A DNA stretch of 64,000 nt from Streptomyces albiflavescens (lineage in GTDB: Bacteria > Actinomycetota > Actinomycetes > Streptomycetales > Streptomycetaceae): NCBI RefSeq assembly GCF_014645835.1, contig NZ_BMMM01000016.1:1-64000 (forward strand). The letters run 5' to 3'. Position numbers and translations under genes: made by a program. Of the stretch, positions 18,253-25,693 are shown piece by piece. The notes beneath the pieces are model-generated. The model was not told where the DNA came from and made no database searches. It was given only the letters and a program-made list of their open reading frames with translations. The first letter of the stretch is position 1. The number at the start of each line of letters is the position of its first letter.

Positions 18253-18276
18253 TTTCTTTGACTAAAGTCAAAGAAA
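18253..18276. promoter_or_regulatory. 24-bp AT-rich palindromic operator at the MarR-GNAT start
   Basis: Arm TTTCTTTGACT (18253-18263), spacer AA, then its exact reverse complement (18266-18276), ending one base before ATG 18278. It stands out in about 70% GC DNA. A -10-like TAAAGT (18263-18268) lies inside it, so binding would block transcription. Autorepression by the MarR domain is the simplest reading. Confidence 0.7.
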
Positions 18277-18277
18277 T

Positions 18278-19177
18278 ATGGAGCCAGTGTCAGCGAACCA
18301 TGTGAAGGCGCTGCGGCGGTTCAACCGCTATTTCACGCGCCGCATCGGCGTGCTCGACGATCACTACCTCGGCCAGGACCGGCCTCTCGGCGAGGCACGG
18401 CTGCTCTTCGAGATCGGACCCGACGGAGCCTCGTTGCGAGAGCTCAGGGGCCGACTCGGCCTGGACGCCGGGTACTTGAGCCGGATGATCCGGGCGCTGG
18501 AGGCGCAGGGTCTCGTACGGGTGAGCGTGCATCCCACGGACAGCCGACTGCGGATGGCGGAACTCACGTCGGCCGGTCTCGTCGAAGTCAAGGAGCAGAA
18601 CCGGCGGGCCAACGGGCTGGCCGAAGGACTGCTGAGCGGTCTCGACACACGGCAGCGCGACGAACTCACCACCGCCGTGGCCGTCGCCGAGCGGCTGCTG
18701 CGGCTGGCCGCGATCACCGTGGAGCTCGTCGACGGCGCCTCCCGCGACGCCCGGGACTGCCTCGCCGCGTACGCCGCCGACATCGACGAACGGTTCCCGG
18801 AGGGTTTCGACCCCGCCGCCCTCGTACAGCCCCATGAAGCGTCGGGGGACTCGGGCGCCTTCCTGATCGCGTACGAGGAAGGGCGGCCCGTGGGCTGCGG
18901 GGTGCTGCGTCGGATCGAACCCGGGGTGGGCGAGATCCGGCATGTCTGGGTGCACCCCGCGGCCCGGCGGCTCGGCCTCGCTCGCCGGATCCTCCTCGGC
19001 CTGGAGCGGCAGGCCGTCGAGCGCGGGTACGAGGCCGTACGGCTCGACACGCACGCGGCGCTCACGGAGGCGCAGGCCATGTACCGGGCGTGCGGGTACA
19101 CGGAGATCCCGCGCTACGACGAGAACGTGTATGCCGCCCACTGGTTCGAGAAGCGCCTGCCCCACACCTCGGACTAG
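18278..19177 (+). CDS. MarR-family wHTH fused to GNAT acetyltransferase
   Basis: 299 aa. Residues about 1-140 are a MarR winged helix (SLRELRGRLGLDAGYLSRMIRALEAQGLVRVSVHPTDSR in the recognition and wing region). Residues about 150-295 are a GNAT fold with acetyl-CoA loop HPAARRLGLARRILLGLE and the C-terminal AQAMYRACGYTEI. The fused layout recurs in actinobacteria, where the acetyltransferase target is usually unknown. There is no Shine-Dalgarno site before ATG 18278, and the promoter -10 is 9 nt upstream, so the mRNA is nearly leaderless. Divergent from the betaine operon, which it may regulate. Confidence 0.88.
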   Translation: MEPVSANHVKALRRFNRYFTRRIGVLDDHYLGQDRPLGEARLLFEIGPDGASLRELRGRLGLDAGYLSRMIRALEAQGLVRVSVHPTDSRLRMAELTSAGLVEVKEQNRRANGLAEGLLSGLDTRQRDELTTAVAVAERLLRLAAITVELVDGASRDARDCLAAYAADIDERFPEGFDPAALVQPHEASGDSGAFLIAYEEGRPVGCGVLRRIEPGVGEIRHVWVHPAARRLGLARRILLGLERQAVERGYEAVRLDTHAALTEAQAMYRACGYTEIPRYDENVYAAHWFEKRLPHTSD

Positions 19178-19203
19178 GAACTGCTCGCGGTCGTACGCCT
19201 GTA

Positions 19204-19239
19204 CACCGGTGTCAACTGCTCGCGCAGTCGACACCGGTG
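19204..19239. terminator. Hairpin between convergent genes
   Basis: CACCGGTGTC (19204) pairs with GACACCGGTG (19230-19239), with ACTG/CAGT extending the stem. The hairpin overlaps the last codons and stop of the minus-strand gene at 19212. Confidence 0.65.
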
Positions 19240-20123
19240 GGGCAGAAGGAGTTCAGGGCCGTGGTGAGCGCGCCGGTCATGTCCTCGCCCTCGGGACCAC
19301 TCGCGTTGATCGCGTACAGCGTGCCGTCGGCTGCCGCGAAGCGGTGGTCGAGGACCTGAGTGGCTCCGTTCTGCTCGCTGTCGTAGCGGTAGGTGACCTC
19401 GGTCCAGTCGGGGCCCGTCTGCCGGTTCAGGAGCCGGTAGCCCGAGAGCTGCTGCCAGATGGCCTCGGCCTGGTCCAACGACTCGGTCAGGGAGTTCTCC
19501 TTGACCTCGAACAGCATGAGCCTGCTGCTGCCACCGGGGGCCGTGTACGTGACGACCGGCGCCAGCTTGCCCTGGACCTCCTTGCGCGCCCACCCTTCCG
19601 GCACGTCCACGGTGTAACCGACCGGATCGACCGCCCTGCTGTACCCGGGCGACGGCCCCGGGGCAGTGGACTCCACCGGATCGGCGTAGGTGTCCTGGCT
19701 CCCGGACGCGTCACCGTTGTCCGGCGAGGGAGGGGTCTGCGTGGCCGTGACGGTCACCGCCGGACGTGTTACGCCGGAGTCGGCATGCCCCGCCGAGTCC
19801 TTCCTGGTCAGCGCCCACACCCCGCCTCCCACACCGCCCGCGAGGAGCGCCACGGCCACGATCACCACGAGGAGCCGGCGCGAGTCCGCGGTCCCCCGCC
19901 CGGACCCGGGCGGTCGCTGCGGCGGTGGCGGTACGGGTGCCGGAGCCGGATACCAGTCCGGTCGAACGAGCCCCGACTGGGTCGGCACGGACGCCCACCA
20001 CTGCTGCTCCGGGCCGGGCGGCGTCCCGCCGACGTCGGCGGCATCCCGAGCCCCGCCGCTGTCGCCCCCACCGGCACCGTCGTCGACCCACCGCTGACGG
20101 TCCGCGTCCCACCGTTGCGCCAT
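19212..20123 (-). CDS. Single-pass membrane protein with extracellular domain, unknown function
   Basis: 303 aa. A cytosolic, Pro/Gly-rich N-terminus of about 80 residues (MAQRWDADRQRW..., PAPVPPPPQRPP) leads to one TM (LLVVIVAVALLAGGVGGGVWAL). After a Ser/Thr/Pro linker comes an extracellular domain of about 140 residues starting GYTVDVPEGWARKE and ending with two Cys (SFCPTGVDCASS). This layout is common among Streptomyces envelope proteins of unknown role. The N-terminal SHOCT-like QRWDADRQRWV phrase may be a protein-binding tag. ATG 20123. Family not recognised. Confidence 0.75.
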   Translation of the reverse strand: MAQRWDADRQRWVDDGAGGGDSGGARDAADVGGTPPGPEQQWWASVPTQSGLVRPDWYPAPAPVPPPPQRPPGSGRGTADSRRLLVVIVAVALLAGGVGGGVWALTRKDSAGHADSGVTRPAVTVTATQTPPSPDNGDASGSQDTYADPVESTAPGPSPGYSRAVDPVGYTVDVPEGWARKEVQGKLAPVVTYTAPGGSSRLMLFEVKENSLTESLDQAEAIWQQLSGYRLLNRQTGPDWTEVTYRYDSEQNGATQVLDHRFAAADGTLYAINASGPEGEDMTGALTTALNSFCPTGVDCASS

Positions 20124-20153
20124 CTCGTCGCCCCCGTTCCCACTCCGGTCCCG

Positions 20154-20459
20154 CTAGCCCGCGAGCTGCGCGATCACCTGCACCACGGCCGCGAGTTCGC
20201 CGTCGAGCCCGGTCGTGGCGTCCGTCTCCGTGAGCAGCCGCAGATGCTCCCGCAGGGTGCGGACGGCGTCCAGTTGCGCCGCGCTCGTCTCGTCGGCGGC
20301 GGCCGCACGCGGTGCTTCGTGGCCGTCTCTCCGATCCCGCCATGGGGACCCACCCCCGCCGTGCTCCCCCGGCCACGCCCCCGTTCCCCTGGCGGACCGT
20401 ACGTCCCGACGATAGCGAGGGTTACTCCCGCTGCACCCCGTTATATGGCGACAAAGCAC
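20154..20459 (-). CDS. Possible small protein upstream of the membrane protein
   Basis: The last roughly 45 residues (DETSAAQLDAVRTLREHLRLLTETDATTGLDGELAAVVQVIAQLAG) look like a genuine helical protein end, and the stop is 30 nt before the next gene. The upstream part is Arg/Gly-rich and less convincing. GTG 20459 (or 20489) is the only kind of start available, and neither has a clear ribosome site. Reported as a weak candidate. Confidence 0.4.
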   Translation of the reverse strand: MLCRHITGCSGSNPRYRRDVRSARGTGAWPGEHGGGGSPWRDRRDGHEAPRAAAADETSAAQLDAVRTLREHLRLLTETDATTGLDGELAAVVQVIAQLAG

Positions 20460-20492
20460 GTACGTTCGATACGTACTTTCCGTACGCACGCG

Positions 20493-20526
20493 TCAGCCCC
20501 CACCCGGCTTCCCGGGCAGGGGCTGA
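20493..20526 (-). terminator. Terminator hairpin downstream of mdh
   Basis: TCAGCCCCCACCCGG (20493-20507) pairs, with one mismatch, with CCGGGCAGGGGCTGA (20512-20526), 25 nt after the mdh stop. Confidence 0.75.
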
Positions 20527-20550
20527 TGTGGTGCGAAGCGGCTCAGATCA

Positions 20551-21540
20551 TCAGATCAGGCCGAGTGCGCGGACCGCCTCGCGCTCCTCCTCGAGCTCCT
20601 TCACCGACGTGTCGATGCGGGCGCGGGAGAACTCGTTGATGTCCAGGCCCTGGACGATCTCGTACCGGCCGTCCTTCGTGGTGACCGGGAAGGAGGAGAT
20701 GAGACCCTCCGGGACGCCGTACGAACCGTCCGACGGGATACCCATGGAGGTCCAGTCGCCGTCGGCGGTGCCGTTGACCCAGGTGTAGACGTGGTCGATG
20801 GCGGCGTTGGCGGCGGAAGCGGCGGAGGACGCGCCCCGGGCCTCGATGATCGCCGCACCGCGCTTGGCGACGGTCGGGATGAAGTCCTCGGCCAGCCACT
20901 TCTCGTCGTTGACGACCTCGGCGGCGTTCTTGCCGGCGACCGAGGCGTGGAAGATGTCCGGGTACTGGGTGGCGGAGTGGTTGCCCCAGATGGTGAGGCG
21001 CTTGATGTCCGCGACCGTCGTGCCGGTCTTCTTCGCGAGCTGGGTCAGCGCGCGGTTGTGGTCCAGGCGGGTCATGGCCGTGAAGCGGTCGGCCGGTACG
21101 TCCGGGGCGGCGGCCTGGGCGATCAGCGCGTTGGTGTTCGCCGGGTTGCCGACGACCAGGATCTTGACGTCGTCCGCGGCGTGGTCGTTGATGGCCTTGC
21201 CCTGCGGCTTGAAGATGCCGCCGTTGGCCTCCAGGAGGTCGCCGCGCTCCATGCCCTTGGTACGGGGGCGGGCGCCCACGAGCAGACCGACGTTCGTGCC
21301 GTCGAAGGCGACGTTCGGGTCGTCCGTGATGTCGATGCCCTGAAGGAGCGGGAAGGCGCAGTCGTCGAGCTCCATGGCGGTGCCCTCGGCGGCCTTCAGC
21401 GCCGGCGTGATTTCCAGGAGGCGCAGCTTGACCGGCACGTCCGCGCCGAGCAGCTGGCCGGAGGCGATGCGGAAGAGCAGGGCGTAACCGATCTGGCCGG
21501 CCGCGCCGGTGACGGTGACGTTCACGGGAGTGCGGGTCAT
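20551..21540 (-). CDS. mdh: Malate dehydrogenase
   Basis: TCA-cycle enzyme interconverting malate and oxaloacetate with NAD. 329 aa, the cytosolic-type long form usual in actinobacteria. It has the Rossmann motif VTGAAGQIGYALL (residues 9-21), substrate loop ARPRTKGMERGDLL, VVGNPANTNAL, catalytic Asp/His segments MTRLDHNRA and IWGNHSATQYPD, and the C-terminal FPVTTKDGRYEIVQGL. ATG 21540 with a purine-rich site. It appears monocistronic, with a hairpin downstream and a long repeat-rich intergenic region upstream. sucCD, the adjoining TCA-cycle step, lies about 18 kb away. Confidence 0.97.
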   Translation of the reverse strand: MTRTPVNVTVTGAAGQIGYALLFRIASGQLLGADVPVKLRLLEITPALKAAEGTAMELDDCAFPLLQGIDITDDPNVAFDGTNVGLLVGARPRTKGMERGDLLEANGGIFKPQGKAINDHAADDVKILVVGNPANTNALIAQAAAPDVPADRFTAMTRLDHNRALTQLAKKTGTTVADIKRLTIWGNHSATQYPDIFHASVAGKNAAEVVNDEKWLAEDFIPTVAKRGAAIIEARGASSAASAANAAIDHVYTWVNGTADGDWTSMGIPSDGSYGVPEGLISSFPVTTKDGRYEIVQGLDINEFSRARIDTSVKELEEEREAVRALGLI

Positions 21541-21903
21541 GGCGTTCTCCGTATGACAGCTGGCGGTGGGGCGTCCCTGCCCCGGGTGCAGGATCTTCCC
21601 TGCGTCCGCCGCGATGATCGATCAGGGGTACCGATGATCGATCTCTTGGCGTCAAGAGAGATCCGCCGTCAGGCTATCGCGCATCCGGGACCCCCGACGT
21701 CCGGGTCCGTGTGGCCCACCCCACAGAACCGCCCAAGAGGCGGCCGCCCGGCCCGGGAGAGTGGGCAGGGCGACCGCCATTGGGGTACCGGGGGGTCCGG
21801 CCCGGAAGGGGGTGACTCCTCCCGGACGGCTCCGGATCCCGTGGGGGTACGGTGCGCCTGCCCCGGAGGAGGGTGGGCAATCCTCGCCGGGAGATGGTTT
21901 TTT

Positions 21904-22003
21904 CGCCCCCTCCGCCCCTACCCGTCCCACACCTGGGGGCTGCCGCCCCCAGACCCCCGCATCGGCCTGAACGGCATCGTCCTCAAACGCCGGACGGGCT
22001 GAA
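21904..22003. repeat. Dispersed C-rich palindromic element
   Basis: It starts CGCCCCCTCCGCCCCTACCC, contains the hairpin CTGGGGGC-TGCC-GCCCCCAG and ends near CCTCAAACGCCGGACGGGCT. The same core is found at 36470-36580 (inverted) and 52926-53000. I recognise it as an abundant Streptomyces intergenic repeat. Confidence 0.7.
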
Positions 22004-22107
22004 AGGTCAAGCACCGGCACCCGCAGCCGCGACGCGCGCCCCTCACCCGCCCCCTGGCCGGAAGAGGCCGCAGTCCCCACGCACCCGCAGTCGCCAGACG
22101 ACGGAAG

Positions 22108-22221
22108 GGGCCGTGCCGGTACATCACATGCCCCGTCGCTTACGTGGTTGCCAACAGGCAGGACCCTGCAGCCCAAGCGATCTGCCACCGGCGACGGGGC
22201 GGATGTACCGGCACGGCCCCG
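22108..22221. repeat. Large imperfect inverted repeat (arms about 30 bp)
   Basis: The left arm starts GGGGCCGTGCCGGTACATC and, after 4 nt, continues GCCCCGTCGC (to 22140). The right arm (22192-22221) is its complement with a 1-nt instead of 4-nt interruption. The 51-nt centre contains a smaller stem. Inverted-repeat length and precision exceed an ordinary terminator. It lies between mdh and an Xre gene. Confidence 0.75.
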
Positions 22222-22333
22222 ACCCACCCACCGGCGGCAGGCGCGGACGGCGCGACCCCGACCCGCCCACCAAACGCGGGCGCAGACGGCGCGACCCCGA
22301 CCCGCCCACCAAGCGCGGGCGCAGACGGCGCGC
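22212..22333. repeat. 39-bp tandem repeat, about three units
   Basis: GACGGCGCG recurs at 22247, 22286 and 22325 with GACCCGCCCACCAA between, a 39-bp period. A more diverged unit starts near 22212. It abuts the stop codon of the Xre-DUF2690 gene at 22336. Confidence 0.85.
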
Positions 22334-22335
22334 CG

Positions 22336-23562
22336 CTACTTCGTGCAGCCCTTCTGCCCCGACTTCAGCGTCGCGCACGCCGTCGCATCGCCGGCGTCCT
22401 TGACCGCGACCATCGGGGTATACGCGTCGGTGTCCGCGATGACCGACCCGGTCTGCTTGGCGGCGCTTCCCGAGGACACCTCGACCCGGTCGCCGACCGC
22501 GGCCTGGGTGATCCGGGCCCAGGCGGCACCACAGGTCTCGCTGTAGCGCACCTCGACGAGGGTCGTACCGACGGTGACGCTGGTGGTGGTCTTGGCCAAC
22601 TCACCGCCGCAGCCCATGTTCTCCGGGTCCTTGCCGGTGCAGCCCGCCCCGGTGCACTTCACCCCGGCCGGCAGGTCGGAATTGACGCTCGCCGAGGTCG
22701 AGGGCGTCTTGGGCGTGTCGCCCGCGTTCTTCTTGTCCCCGCCACTGGTGAGGTAGACGGCCACCGCGATCACCACGAGCGCGCCGACGATCCCCGCGAG
22801 GAACATCGTGAGCCGCCGCCCCCGGCGCGCCCCGCCCCCCGCCACCGCGGCGCCGGGCCGCGCGTCCTGCGGCGGCCCCCCGGCCGACCGGGCCGGTCCG
22901 GCCGGCGCCGAGGGACCGAACTGCCCGCCCCCGTCGGACGGCGAGGCGACAGCCCCCCAACTGCCGCCGCGCCCCGCACCACCGGACGAGGACCCCCCGG
23001 ACGAGGACCCGCCGTACCCGGCACCGCCGCGCGAGCCGCCCCCGTACGCCGAATCCCCGTACGAAGACGACTCCCCCGCGTCCGGACCGGACGGTTGCGA
23101 CGGCACCGACGGCGGCGCCGTCGGCGAGACCCCCGCGGGCCCGGCGATCCCGGGCGTCGCGGTCGCGCTGCCGCCCTTGCGCGCGGCCTGCCGGCCGTTG
23201 CTCCCCTTCGCCGGAGTCGGCCCGAACTCCCCGAGCGCGGCACGCGCCTGGGAGATCCGGATCGCCTCCATGGTCATGTCGTGGCGCATCTCCGAGCGGC
23301 TCCAGGCGCGCTCGGCCAGCTCCCACATGGTCGTCAGATGGATGGGACTGGTCCCCGTGACCTCGGCCAGCGCGACGATCGCGCCCTTGGGCGCGAGCAG
23401 CCGCCCGTTGAGGTAACGCTCCCAGGACGTCTTGCTGTAGCCCGTACGGTCGGCCACCGCGGCAATGCTCAGCCCGCTCCGGTCGACGAGCCGACGCAAC
23501 TGGCTGGCGAACTCCCTGACCTGCGGATCGAGTTCATCCGGCAAGGCCCTCCAACGAGGCAT
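22336..23562 (-). CDS. Membrane-tethered Xre-family protein with extracellular DUF2690 domain
   Basis: 408 aa. An Xre HTH (about residues 15-70, SIAAVADRTGYSKTSWERYLNGR) is followed by a Gly/Ser/Pro-rich linker of about 120 residues, one TM (TMFLAGIVGALVVIAVAVYL) and a C-terminal Cys-rich domain. That domain (CTGAGCTGKDPENMGCGG ... ETCGAAWARI ... DTDAYTPM) matches DUF2690. The DNA-binding domain is cytosolic and the sensor-like domain outside, so a one-component membrane signalling role is plausible. Tandem paralogue of the next gene in the HTH (LP-E-L-V-F-QLR-L--R-GLS). ATG 23562 opens with PRWRALPDEL. Confidence 0.87.
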   Translation of the reverse strand: MPRWRALPDELDPQVREFASQLRRLVDRSGLSIAAVADRTGYSKTSWERYLNGRLLAPKGAIVALAEVTGTSPIHLTTMWELAERAWSRSEMRHDMTMEAIRISQARAALGEFGPTPAKGSNGRQAARKGGSATATPGIAGPAGVSPTAPPSVPSQPSGPDAGESSSYGDSAYGGGSRGGAGYGGSSSGGSSSGGAGRGGSWGAVASPSDGGGQFGPSAPAGPARSAGGPPQDARPGAAVAGGGARRGRRLTMFLAGIVGALVVIAVAVYLTSGGDKKNAGDTPKTPSTSASVNSDLPAGVKCTGAGCTGKDPENMGCGGELAKTTTSVTVGTTLVEVRYSETCGAAWARITQAAVGDRVEVSSGSAAKQTGSVIADTDAYTPMVAVKDAGDATACATLKSGQKGCTK

Positions 23563-23936
23563 TGCTTTCCCCCTCTTTCCCCCCGTACGTGCACGACTGT
23601 TCTCCCCGCGCGTGGCGCCCCTCCGCCGAGTCCCCGTTCTGGCTACCCACAGGGATGCGCTCGGTCAGGATCTCAGTTCCCGGGGTGGGGGCGCACGGGA
23701 GCATTCGGGCTCCGGGGCATGCACCGTTGCACGCCCGTTGGGCTGCGGTCCAGTGTCCCACCGGCATCATGTGCGGCCGGTCGAACCCCTGGCTTCCGCA
23801 CGGGACGTCCCGGACCGTCCCGATTGCCCACGTTAACCCGGCTGTTGTCATGGATCAGTACAAATCCTTGAACTTGTCAAGACATCGACACAACGACAAC
23901 ACAGGCGTGACCTCAGGGACCCCGGGAGCCCTCAGC
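23563..23936. other. Intergenic region between two Xre paralogues
   Basis: No supported gene. On the minus strand a perfect TTGACA (23880-23875) lies in a short AT-rich patch upstream of the Xre-DUF2690 gene, with TACTGA 14 nt downstream. This is promoter-like although the spacing is short. A C-rich stretch adjoins the start codon. Confidence 0.4.
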
Positions 23937-24638
23937 TCACCCGAGGGTGACGGCCCCGACGAGGGCGACGAGAAGGAGAACGAGGAGAAACAGGGCGGCG
24001 TAGAGCGGCAGGCGGCCCATGGCGGCCCCGGACGACGATGCGTCGGACGGCGGCGCGTCCCACCACGGAAGCGTGGGGTCGTCCTCGTACCCGCCGGAAA
24101 CGGACCCACCCGCAGACGAACCGTCGAGCGCGATCCCACCCACAGCCGATCCACCGGACACCGAACCGCCAGACACCGAACCACCGGCAACCGGACCACC
24201 GGACACCGAACCGCCAGACACCGAACCACCGGACACCGAACCACCGGACACCGAACCACCGGACACCGAACCACCGGACACCGAACCACCGGCAGCCGAA
24301 CCGTCAGACACCCAACCCCCGGCAACCGGACCTCCGGTCACCGAGCCGGCGTCCACCGGCACCCGGGGCCAGACCTCCACCGCCAGCTCCCAGCGCACGC
24401 CGAAGCGTTCCGCGTCCTCGGACACGAGGCCCGCGACCCGGCACAGCGCGACAACGGCCTGCCGGGGTGGCGGCTGACTCGCGTTGAGGTAGCGCTGCCA
24501 GGAGGACTTGCTGTACGCGGTGCGCGCGCCCAGGGCGACCAGGCTGAGGCCGGTGCGGTCCTTGAGCTGCCGCAGCTGCTCGACGAAGTGGCGCACCTCC
24601 GGCGGAAGTTGCTCCGGCAGCGGCTGCCAGGAACCCAT
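23937..24638 (-). CDS. Xre-family protein with pentapeptide linker and C-terminal TM
   Basis: 233 aa from ATG 24638, which has a GGGAGG site 6 nt upstream. The N-terminal HTH (LSLVALGARTAYSKSSWQRYLNASQPPPRQAVVALCRVAG) is clearly paralogous to the neighbour at 22336. It is followed by a long run of GGSVS pentapeptides (15-bp DNA repeat, about 24118-24315) with some GGPVA variants, an acidic stretch, and a C-terminal TM of about 20 hydrophobic residues with almost nothing after it. It lacks the DUF2690 domain, so it is tail-anchored. Possibly a truncated partner or competitor of its paralogue. Repeat number is likely to vary between strains. Confidence 0.82.
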   Translation of the reverse strand: MGSWQPLPEQLPPEVRHFVEQLRQLKDRTGLSLVALGARTAYSKSSWQRYLNASQPPPRQAVVALCRVAGLVSEDAERFGVRWELAVEVWPRVPVDAGSVTGGPVAGGWVSDGSAAGGSVSGGSVSGGSVSGGSVSGGSVSGGSVSGGPVAGGSVSGGSVSGGSAVGGIALDGSSAGGSVSGGYEDDPTLPWWDAPPSDASSSGAAMGRLPLYAALFLLVLLLVALVGAVTLG

Positions 24639-25024
24639 CGCTGACCTCCCTCGGCGTTCCCTGAGCGAGGGACGACACCGGGGCGGCGGACGGTTCCCGC
24701 GAACGTCGTCGACGCCGCCCGGCGGACGGTTCCCGGCACTCGGCACGGACCCCGTAGCGGAATGGTCACTTCCGTGCCACAGCGAACTGCCAGGTGTTGA
24801 ACAGCCTGTTCCTGTGCACAAGTGTTGACCCCGGGCGGAACACCCGCCCGATCGCGGCCCGTCCTTACTCGGGGGAGAGGATGGGCCGCAGTCATGTCCG
24901 GCGGCCTCGGCCACGCTCGGGGAAGAGCCTCGGCCATGTCGGGGAAGAGCCTCGGCCATGTCGGGGACGGGCCCCGGGGCATCTCCGGGCACCGGCACGA
25001 CTACGCCGCCCCCTCGACCGCACC
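24639..25024. other. Intergenic region with short direct repeats
   Basis: No supported gene. It contains the upstream region of the Xre gene (CGGCGGACGGTTCCCG twice, near 24683 and 24720) and, just after the response-regulator stop, three copies of about 22 bp reading CTCGGCCATGTCGGGGAAGA (24905-24968). Confidence 0.5.
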
Positions 25025-25693
25025 TCACCCGCGAGGCCTGACAAGCCCCGTCTCGTACGCGACCACCACCGCCTGCGCCCTGCTGTCCAGGTCGAGCTTG
25101 GTCATCGTGCGGTTGAGGTGGGTCTTGACGGTGGCCTCGCTGATGTAGAGGCGGTCGGCGATCTCCGGATTGGACAGGCCGGCGGCGATCAGCTTGAGGA
25201 CCTCGACCTCGCGCGAGGTCAGCGCGCCCAGGTCGGGCGGCGGTTCGGCGCCGGACGCGGAGCCGGCCTGCCGGGCGAACGCCTCGACCAGGCGGCGGGT
25301 GACACTGGGCGCGAAGAGCGCGTCGCCACCGCCGACCGCGGCCACCGCGGCGAGCAGCCGCTCGGGCCCCGAGTCCTTGAGCAGAAACCCGGAGGCACCG
25401 GCCCGCAGCGCCCCGTACACGTACTCGTCGAGGTCGAAGGTGGTCAGCACGAGGATGTGCGGGGCGGGCTCGACCGCCTCGGCGAGGATGCGCTCGGTGG
25501 CCTGGATGCCGTTCGTGCCGGGCATCCGGATGTCCATCAGGATCACGTCGGGCCGGGTCTCCGCGGCGAGCCGCACCGCCTCGTCGCCGTCCCCCGCCTC
25601 CCCGACGACCTCGATACCGTGCGCCGCGTTCAACAGCCCCACGAGACCGGCCCGGATCAGGTACTGGTCGTCGACGACGAGCACTGTGGTCAT
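25025..25693 (-). CDS. NarL/FixJ-family response regulator
   Basis: 222 aa. The receiver domain has acidic pocket VVDDQ, phospho-acceptor D54 (DVILMDIRMPG), the T/S switch (VLTTFD) and a conserved Lys (FLLKD). The C-terminal LuxR-type HTH is LTSREVEVLKLIAAGLSNPEIADRLYISEATVKTHLNRTMTKL. It pairs with the histidine kinase whose stop overlaps its ATG by 4 bp (ATGA). Target genes are unknown, and none of the neighbours is an obvious transporter target. Confidence 0.95.
   Translation of the reverse strand: MTTVLVVDDQYLIRAGLVGLLNAAHGIEVVGEAGDGDEAVRLAAETRPDVILMDIRMPGTNGIQATERILAEAVEPAPHILVLTTFDLDEYVYGALRAGASGFLLKDSGPERLLAAVAAVGGGDALFAPSVTRRLVEAFARQAGSASGAEPPPDLGALTSREVEVLKLIAAGLSNPEIADRLYISEATVKTHLNRTMTKLDLDSRAQAVVVAYETGLVRPRG

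Larger units (their letters stand above)
21541..22335. other. Gene-free 795-bp region upstream of mdh
   Basis: Reading frames across it have poor codon bias and no conserved motif. It holds the mdh leader/promoter (about 21541-21670), a dispersed C-rich palindromic element, a large inverted repeat and a 39-bp tandem repeat, each listed separately. Confidence 0.6.

Noticed and set aside
21652..22227. A 191-aa minus-strand gene upstream of mdh
   Set aside because: It runs through a dispersed palindromic element and half of a large inverted repeat, has irregular codon usage and no domain.
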